DNA of 64,000 nucleotides, taken from positions 147,078,729 through 147,142,728 of the forward strand of contig JAVHZZ010000004.1 in assembly GCA_036250195.1 (NCBI GenBank), written 5' to 3'. How positions within the stretch are numbered: the first letter of the stretch is position 1; each line of letters starts with the position of its first letter. Shown piece after piece: positions 56,521 through 64,000 of this stretch. The notes beneath the pieces are model-generated. The model ran no database searches. It was not told the DNA's origin and saw only the letters and a list, made by a program, of their open reading frames with translations. Origin of the DNA: Mixophyes australis (taxonomy: Eukaryota > Chordata > Amphibia > Anura > Limnodynastidae). The position numbers were made by a program, and so were the translations under genes.

Positions 56521-59265
56521 AATAATAAAAGTAAAAGTTAAATTGAATGTAAGACCTGTAATTGTCTTAGATGTCAGGCTGTTGTGGGATTTTTCCGTCC
56601 TACAACTCAAAAATAGTATAACATTTAAAATATAAATAAATATAAGCATGAAGATGCTTAAGAATTTCAGCTTTGCCACAGTAAAGTACCTTTTTGTAAA
56701 AAAACATTTATTTTTATTAAATTTTTTGTCTCAATTATTATTTATCAGATCAGCTACAGATGTTACTTCCTCAGGCAATTAGTGAGACAGTCTGAATTTA
56801 AGTTATGATAACAGCTCTCTCCAACAACGAGAACTAGCCTCAGCAGTTATTCTGTACACCTGGTTAAAATGGAGACTGTACATAAAAAATTACTACAGTG
56901 TCTGGCAAACGGGGACAGCTGGATAGTTTGTTGCTTGGAAACCTGAGCCAAGATATAGCGTTTCATTTATCAAAGGAAGATATCTCTCTGATCCAAATGG
57001 ATTTTTGTGGTTTGATAAATGTATCATTTCTATTTGCCTTGTTTTGAGATACTTTACTATTTACTCATAGCAGCTGTAGGCTACAATTTCACTCTAAAAC
57101 TACCACAGGAACGCATGTATTTCATCCTTATTACAGTGGGTTATTAGGGTCTGGCATAAAAGGACATGTGCAGTAATGAAATTAAGCATTCAATACTAAT
57201 TGCTACAATACTGTTAAACTCCACAGAGCATTTGATCTGTAGGTAATCGTTGAATAATCTATACAAAAATACACCAATGGTGTTAAAAAGTCAGCACTAT
57301 CCACAATACATAGAAAACAAACCAAAATAGTACACTAAACGTTTCCTTAATCAAAGAGTAGAACTTTAATCCCATTTGCTCAAACAGTAATAAATTATCA
57401 GATTTTGGCCACGTTGGCAGTCCGCTCGTCTCTTTAGGTAACTTGTCCCAATGTCATGTGGGTCTGATGCTTAAGGAAAAAGTATTGCTCTTTGAAACTA
57501 GTCACAGGGCTGTCACGAACAGGCTCCCAGTTTCCGTGACTTTGGGTGTTTACTGTATGAGGTTACACATGATTCCAGCAGTCAGTCTCTCTCTGCCTAT
57601 CACACAGGTTATAGACCCGATGAATCTCCCCACAACACCACTCTTACACCCCGACACACTTCAGGTTTGCCCCCACCTATTGAATACAAGCAATAGGACC
57701 CAGATATACTGTCCCACCCTGGCACACAAGACTTCTGGCTACCCACACGTTGGCAAAGCACACACCAGCAATCAAAGGATTAACGCTTCACACCTCCAGA
57801 CTGTTAGACAAATGTAAATGCAAGCGCACGCTAGGCTTGTTAGACAAATGTATTAGCAAATCACACACCGGCATTCAAAGAGTTAATTTGGCCAAGCTAT
57901 ATTCTTCTTAACAGGCTAATGGATTCGTTAGAGTATCAAGGACGCCAATTATTAAATTTAAAGATTTAATATACAAAGATACACGGCATTCAGATATTAA
58001 AAACAATTAATAAACAATTGACATAACATACACAAGCAAAACAGTTTCAAATAAAAGGGATTAAATATCACTTACATGAGTTGTATAATCTGTGCCATGG
58101 GAAATTGGCTTGAAAGATGGACATCTTATCAATGTGGATTAATTTTCCCAGAAAACTGACAATTTGCCCCTTCGCAACACAGGATTTTTAAGCAAAATGA
58201 AATGGGATGGCCTTCACAGGGGCAGTGTTAATGCTAGCAGGGGGGCAGGGATGTCCCCTGGGTGTCACTATAGTTTGCTCACAAATGTTCCAAAAGTTCA
58301 GACCTTTGGTAACTCTTCACAGATATATCCAAGAGACATAACTTCCCCTTCAATAAACCAGCCATAAGCTCCCGCACATTTAAATACCAAACATGATGGA
58401 ATTATGACAATGTGACATACCTTTCCCAAAGACATGTAATTATAGCTGTTCCCTGATACCGCCAGTACCTGTTATTCACAACCCTGATTTCTGCTCCTCA
58501 GTATGGAGTACCACACAGATTTCCCAAAATATGAACTAACATTTTCTTTGAAGTTCATATTTCTATATACCTGTATAGGCAGCCTTCAAATGCTGTCTTT
58601 GTCTGCAAGAATGTCCAGCTGTGAACGGCTCCACAAAGTCTATTCAGGTGTCCAAAAAAATAACTTGTGTCAGGATACAGCTCACCGCAGGAGCCTTTGA
58701 AGCTGCTACAGGTGACACTGCTATCTTCTAACACTGAGATGTGCAGAGCCACCAAATAATCATACAACTGTTTTTCTGACTTCGCATTTTACACCATAGT
58801 AGCTCAATTTATCAATGGATTCACTTGATATCTCAAATAAACACAGCAGTTATGATTTAGGCCTTATTCCCCACAATTATGCGATGGATTAACCCTTATA
58901 AATAACTGTAAGTTCTCTATGTTTATGACAAGGGCAGATACTTGGATACAGTTTACCTGCTTTCTATATGGCTTAGGGCTACTATAAGCCACAAAGTGCT
59001 GTCTGTCTGCCAAAACTCTATCCTGCATCCAGATCAGGGTGACAATTTACTCAAAGAGCCAAAGGGACTGCCAAAGCGCCCAGATTCTGTTTGATTTTGC
59101 AGAATTGTATGCTGCATTCAGGACAGGGGACTGCCAGAGTCTTCTTGATTTATCACAACTCGCCTATCCCTCCATGATACTATTTAACAATCCATGTAAA
59201 TGTATTTTTATGTATTTAAATGTTTGTTTAAAAATAAAAATAGTTTTATAAAAATAATAAAAATT
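56521..59265. other. unclassified stretch, possibly with LTR-like sequence
   Basis: A TGTCACGAACAGGCTCCC start at about 57513 and an AAAGATTTAATATACAAAGA patch at 57960 look LTR-like, but no second boundary was found. The frames at 57443-57817, 58164-58367 and 58503-58767 have no domains that I recognise. Confidence 0.3.
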
Positions 59266-60118
59266 GTCGTGGAGTGTCCCCAGAGTCCTGACAGTGAATA
59301 TATACAGATTTGATGTCAGCCAATAAATGGCCAGGACCGTGTTAGCACTCTGTAGAGGCTTCTCGTGACGTCCCGGCAGTCTCCATGACGACTGGGGTGT
59401 CACTTCCGGTTCCTGCGTCCTGGTTGCCTAGGCAACAACCGGGACGCATCGAGATCCCTGCCGCAGCGCCCGGCCAGCTGTTTCACAGCCGGGCGCATGC
59501 GCGCAGGTCAGTTGTTCACTCAGCCGTTTAGGGCTGATTAGGGGGCAGTTCAGTGAGGTCTCCATTCCTGTTAGTGGCTACATGCCAGTAATTAAGTAGC
59601 ACCTGGCTGGGCCTTGGTCTTATTGGTCCATTGCAGTATTTAAGGCAGTGAGGACTGAGCCTCACTGCCGGTTATAGCGTCCTGTTTCAGTACTGCTGCC
59701 TGCTATTTGCTCCTGTGTTTGGTGTGTAACCAGAGATTGATTACCCGTGTATGACCTTTGCCTGTTCCTGGACTTTGAACCTATGCTTCTGACCCTAATC
59801 TATTGCCTGAACCCGGATTGTGAACCTATGCTATTTACCCTGATCTTACGCCTGTCCCAGGATCCTGAACCTGTGCCTGTGACCCCTGACCTTGGTTTGT
59901 CCTCTGGATACGTTGTCTGCTGCTGCCCCTGACTCTTGCCTGGACCCCACACTGCTGTCTGCCATAACACTCTATTCCTGGGTTCTCCTTAGCCGGTACA
60001 CATCTCACGACCCTCTGTTTGTCTGCAGCCAAGTCTGTCCCCACCTCTAGGGGCAACAGTGAACACCAGACTTCAGAGCAGACTCCGGGTTTTGCTGTAC
60101 TGGCTGGAGGGGTTCCTA
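59266..60118 (+). repeat. LTR-like sequence, probably Ty3/gypsy
   Basis: Promoter-like GC-rich 5' part (GTTGCCTAGGCAACAACCGGGACGC, GCGCATGCGCGC), a CAGTATTTAAGGCAGTGAGGACTGAG TATA-like region near 59633-59660, and a CT-rich downstream part with repeated GAACCTATGC and CTTTGCCTGTTCCTG. It ends CAGACTCCGGG...GGGTTCCTAACA. This is the layout of frog gypsy LTRs. Boundaries are tentative and no duplication was found. Confidence 0.45.
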
Positions 60119-61277
60119 ACAGACAGCCAGCTAATCTTGGCTGACTGCCAACTATTTTAATTAAGCACCTCAGCAAGCCATTTGTGCATCACTAGGCCCT
60201 ATTCCCGAAGAAGAAAGAAGCATACATTTCCCCCTGCTTATTGCTGCCATTGAAGGGCACAAGGCTTGTGGAGCATGTAGACTGACACAAGGTTCGGGGG
60301 TCCCATTAGATTTTGTAGGTCCTGCATAAATAAGGCTTAGAGCCTGGGGCCACCCATAAATCAGGCTGAAGAGGGCCTGTGCAGCACAGTTACTAGGCGC
60401 AGAGCCTAGGTAAAGGGAGCACTTTAGTTCAGGCATAGCCTGCGGCCATATTTCAGGCACTAGGCCTCTGGGTAGAAATCAGGCTCTAGGCCTGCCCCCA
60501 GATAGGAGAGTAGTTCCTTGTTTAGAGAGACTATGCCTGGTTTGGTACCGCCATCTTGGTCCACATTTTCTTGCCCCAAATCCCTGGCTGCCCTTTAGAA
60601 ACCTAGAAAAGTTGCCCTTTGTTTTGTTTCTCTGCACCCTGTCATAGGCCCTAATTAGAGAAAGGCCATTGTTGATCCCTATTGTACTTTGAATTGTATG
60701 GGGTTAATTGTTTGAATTGTATTACAGTTGCTGTGTACTGCTGTTCTTCCCTATCCTCTCCAGTGTGCCTTATGGTTAGTAGGGTCTGGTCAGTTATAGT
60801 GCACAATACCTGGATGGCTGTAGTGTTACACATGGACCCAGTGCAGTTGTTGTAAGTATACTAGAGTGGTTGGGATACACTAGTCAGACTTTAAGGACAG
60901 TCAGACATGTGGGGAGGGGTTTGTTCTGTTTGCCCCTACAGCCGCTGAGAGAGAGTGCACAGCCAGCAAGAAAATGGTTAGTGGTTGCTGTCTTTGTGTT
61001 TGTTTGCCCTTGTGTGTTTTCTGCTTTGTTATGGATCATGGTTAGGGAAAAGAAAATCCTCTTTTTTTTTATTTGGCGAGACATTGAGGAATCCCTGCAA
61101 GGACAATTTGGTACAAGACTTCATGGAAAATTGATACACCCTATCTCTGAGCTCTTTTGTGGATGCCCCAGTGATTGCATTATGATCAGGTAAGATCTGT
61201 GTGTGTCTTGTCGTTTTTTCGCAGGTTCTACACTATCATGGCTTTTGTGAATTGTACCACGAGTAACAAACGCATAT
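60119..61277. other. unclassified stretch
   Basis: TAGGCCT/AGGCTCTAGGCC motifs recur in 60190-60510 as a degenerate repeat. The rest has no recognised content. Confidence 0.3.
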
Positions 61278-61279
61278 TA

Positions 61280-61973
61280 CAGTTATGGCTAAAAGCTTTC
61301 AGAATGACATAAATATTGGTGTTCACAAAGTTTGCTACTTCAGTGTTTTGACCTTTTTGTCAGATGTTGCTATGGCATACTCACAATTTTGCCTAAGAAG
61401 ACAGCCATGAATGAAGAATAGTACCAAAACATCCTCCAAACGCAACTTCTCCCAAACATCCAAGAACAGTTTGGTGATGAACAATGCCTTTTCCAGCATA
61501 ATGAAGCACCTTGCCATAAGGCAAAAGTGATAACTAAGTGGTTCGGGAATCAAAACATCGAAATTTTGGGTCCATGGACAGGAAACTCCCCAGAACTTAA
61601 TCCCATTGAGAACTTGTGGTCAATTCTCAAGAAGCGGGTGGACAAACAAAAACCCACAATTTCTGACAAACTCCAAGCATTGATTAGGCAAGAATGGACG
61701 GCCATCAGTCAGTATGTGGCCCAGAAGTTTATTGACAGCATGCCGGGGCGAATTGCAGAGGTCTTCTAAAAGAAGAGTCAACACTGCAAAAATTGACTAT
61801 TTGCATAAAGTTAATGTAATTGTCAATAAAAGCCTTTGACACTTATGAAATGCTTGTAATTTTACTTCAGTATATCATAGCAACATCTGACAAAAAAAAT
61901 TCTAAAAACACTGAAAGAGAAACTTTGTGAAAACCAATACTTGTGTCATTCTAAAAACTTTTGGCCATAACTG
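61280..61973 (+). mobile_element. Tc1-like element, internally deleted, both ends present
   Basis: TA target bases at 61278-61279 and 61974-61975. The left end CAGTTATGGCTAAAAGCTTT and the right end AAACTTTTGGCCATAACTG are inverted matches, with further inverted similarity (CAAAGTTTG / AACTTTGTG) inside. At 694 bp it is under half of a full Tc1 element. The same family as 26171-26746. Confidence 0.9.
61390..61769 (+). pseudogene. Tc1-like transposase, C-terminal third
   Basis: The readable part runs from FGDEQCLFQHNEAPCHKAKVITKW to ELNPIENLWSILKKRVDKQKP and ends SMPGRIAEVF before TAA. NPIENLW carries the third catalytic residue (Glu) of the DD34E triad. The second Asp of the family QDNAPCH motif is changed (QHNEAPCH here). 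The N-terminal DNA-binding half is deleted. The frame is otherwise clean from 61527. Confidence 0.85.
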
Positions 61974-61975
61974 TA

Positions 61976-62758
61976 CTTCTAGACATAAAAACACAGCCTG
62001 TAATTATTCACTTTCATTAGACATTAGTAAAAATAGAAAGAGTTTAAACAGTTGTAGCAGTCTGGAAAACAAATGTGAAAATATTAATCTAAGATGGCTG
62101 ACACATCAAGACACTACTGCCTCATTAAAGCTTCCTTGGTTTAGATGTATATCTGATCCCTTGTTGGTAGTTGCTTGCAAAATACTCTCAGTAACTGACT
62201 AAATTCTTATTTTTATTGCAGTGTGACAGGCACCTACAATATACAATTGCTTTCAGCTTTGCAATAGATTTAATCAATCCTTACCTATTATTGTGGCATG
62301 TACCATGATAAAATAGTAGACCAAATTGCATTTGTATTGTAAAGTGTAACAAATCCTTGCCCTGGAACCTTTCCACATTTATTATTATGCCTTGTTATAT
62401 ATATCCCTTTCAGCATATTTGAAAACAATTATTATGTATTTCTCCGTGTTCTGTATACTATATGTGCATAATAACTGTGACATTTTAATTATAGGGCACT
62501 TTGATGTGTCTAATTCTAGAACCGTGTATTATTATAGTTCCTTATTAGCTTTTTTCAGCTAATTAGAGCAAATTCAATTAAGTTACTGTATATAACTACT
62601 ATAGCATGGCACTTTGTTAAATCACCATTATGATTAACATTCTAGTGATAGGGTTGACTTCTTTCACTTGCATTAACAATATTTTTTTAAGCTATGATTT
62701 CTAATACAATTGTCCAGAATCTGTAAGCAAGCAATAATGACAGGTTGATTCAGCTCCT
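61976..62758. other. unclassified AT-rich stretch
   Basis: No recognisable coding sequence; TATATATATCCC and TTATTATAG patches only. Confidence 0.35.
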
Positions 62759-62826
62759 AGAGAGAAAGTTGGGCAGCCCCCGCCGCCATGCCAGGGATGC
62801 TGGGGAGGGCACCCTAGGCAAATCGG

Positions 62827-63195
62827 GTGAGGATGTTGTGCACTGTGCTAATACAACACTCCTGTCGGACATTAAGAAAGGTGAACGATAGAGTTTGTGC
62901 TGGATATTTTGTTGACATGTTCACCATAACTAGTAAGGCTAAAGTCGCATTGTATGCTGCAAAATCTCGTTCTAGCATTGGAGAAGAAACATATCGCAGT
63001 TTCTTGAACTGGTTGGAAAGTATGCTTGTGTTCATTGCCTGGTATATGGAGACCAGGCCTGAGGAGAATATGAATGTGGTGAACTACATCTATCTAATAC
63101 AAGGGATGTACCTACACTCTAAAGGTAGCATGTTGAGACAGTATGATGAGGTCTTTTGGAAGAAGCTGGATGGGTTACTGGTAATGGAATTTTAA
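62827..63195 (+). pseudogene. retroelement-like ORF fragment, family uncertain
   Basis: A 122-residue frame whose latter part (FLNWLESMLVFIAWYMETRP, then VVNYIYLIQGMYLHSKGSM, then RQYDEVFWKKLDG) has regular helical hydrophobic spacing. The YDEVFWKK ending recalls the YDxxFR motif of gag-like proteins in some vertebrate retroelements; this is a memory-based impression. The upstream part (62760-62826) holds a stop, so the N-terminus is lost. It ends directly before the tandem repeat at 63184. Confidence 0.35.
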
Positions 63196-63775
63196 TATAT
63201 GGATGTATTCTGGCTGGAGGTGACACAGCCTAAAGTGGGGATGCATTATACACCAGGGTGAAATCCTTGTGCTGGGGGATATGTTTGTTCCTTTCAGGAT
63301 AGCCTCACCCTTTCAGCACCTGCTATGAACCTATAAATTGATTGAGCAACTTCAACTTCTGTATTGTTTGTTTGAGAGGCATGTTGGTATCAGTAGCTGA
63401 TGGAGTGTGCTGGTGCTGTATTGCCATTTGGAGGAGTTTGGGGTACATATTTCTAAGTTAGCTCTCGATTTAAAAACACATATATGTAAGGCACAAATAT
63501 AGGGACTCTCACTGTATAGAGTTAGGACCACCCTATTAGCAGAAACGCCATGAAGTGGCAGGTGGCTTTCCATACATTTGCAAATGAGTGCAACTGAGAT
63601 TTCTGCATTTTTATGTACAAATAGAAAAAGCAGCACCTTTGCTGATTACAGTATTATGCTGGCAGATTTTTCTCTGTGTTTGTTCCTTTCAGGATAAACT
63701 CACTCTTTCAAACACCTGATATGAAACTATAAATTGATTGTTCAACTCACACTTCTGTATTGTTAATATGAGAAA
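63184..63775 (+). repeat. 395-bp tandem repeat, about 1.5 diverged units
   Basis: GTTCCTTTCAGGATA recurs at 63286 and 63681 (395 bp) with similar sequence around. The unit matches the 392-bp repeat at 27838-28517, including CAGTAGCTGA, GTTAGCTCTCRATTTAAAAAC and GGACCACCCTATTAGCA. The minus frame at 63352-63636 is an artefact. Confidence 0.75.
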
Positions 63776-64000
63776 ATTTCAGCTGTATATCTAATTGGAT
63801 ATTAATAAAATAAAGAGGGTAGGAAATTATTTTCTGTATCAAATATTGGAGTTTATTGCACAATCAATGTTTACTGTTAAATGTATTATTTAACTTTATT
63901 GTACACAAAAACACACAACAGGCAACACTGAAGGATTTTTACCAAAATACTTAATCTTTCATTAATAGACATTACTGTCTCACTTGCCTTTTTCAGCTAA
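63776..64000. other. unclassified end of the window
   Basis: AT-rich; no feature recognised. Confidence 0.3.

Noticed and set aside
1..64000. tRNA, rRNA, CRISPR array, bacterial operon
   Set aside because: None seen. tRNA-like A and B boxes occur only as SINE heads without a cloverleaf, and the repeats are transposons, mini- or microsatellites.

Overview
The window looks like intergenic or intronic DNA from a large, transposon-rich vertebrate genome. The mix fits an amphibian, probably a frog: Penelope-like retroelements (PLEs) with a GIY-YIG domain, L2-type LINEs with trinucleotide tails, tRNA-headed SINEs that share those tails, Ty3/gypsy with long LTRs, Tc1-like elements, and many hAT and TTAA-flanked miniature elements. 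The species assignment is inference. There are no operons, no bacterial-type genes, no CRISPR array and no convincing intact host gene. Almost every long reading frame is a decayed transposon ORF or a chance frame over a repeat.

Layout. 0.5-8.2 kb is one composite PLE insertion. A 3' partial copy in minus orientation is joined back to back to a near full-length plus copy that starts and ends with a 111-bp LTR-like repeat. Both halves carry a hammerhead-ribozyme-like motif, and an imperfect 18-bp direct repeat may be the target duplication. 10-31 kb holds DNA transposons with readable 8-bp target duplications: a 1.1-kb hAT-like element with tandem arrays inside, and MITEs at 12.1, 15.2, 22.8, 29.1 and 30.5 kb. 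It also holds an L2 fragment at 16.2 kb, a 27-28 bp minisatellite at 17.4 kb, two adjacent Tc1 relics at 25.4-26.7 kb and a 392-bp tandem repeat at 27.8 kb. 30.9-33.2 kb is a hAT transposase relic (BED finger plus the start of the catalytic domain) broken by an insertion of about 1 kb. 36.3-38.4 kb is a second, longer copy of the 10-kb hAT-like family. 39.7-43.3 kb is a SINE/LINE cluster. 43.7-44.6 kb is a 412-bp unit present twice plus a partial third, flanked by a perfect 15-bp duplication. 45.0-52.6 kb holds two copies of a Myb/SANT-like ORF repeat (probably Harbinger-associated), a TTAA-flanked MITE, and an internally deleted Ty3/gypsy element (46.3-50.5 kb) with a CAATG duplication and a LINE inserted in its 5' LTR. 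52.6-64 kb holds further SINE heads, LTR-like sequence, a Tc1 element with both ends at 61.3-62.0 kb, a retroelement-like ORF at 62.8 kb, and another block of the 395-bp tandem repeat.

Possible host signals are few: one exon-like segment with good splice sites (18847-18917) and a ZNF143/SBS-like promoter motif (13013-13031) followed by a tiny ORF. The observations most worth following are the composite PLE with its ribozyme-like motifs, the 412-bp duplicated unit with its 15-bp target duplication, and a perfect 68-bp inverted repeat inside a MITE. I see no clear new multi-gene system.
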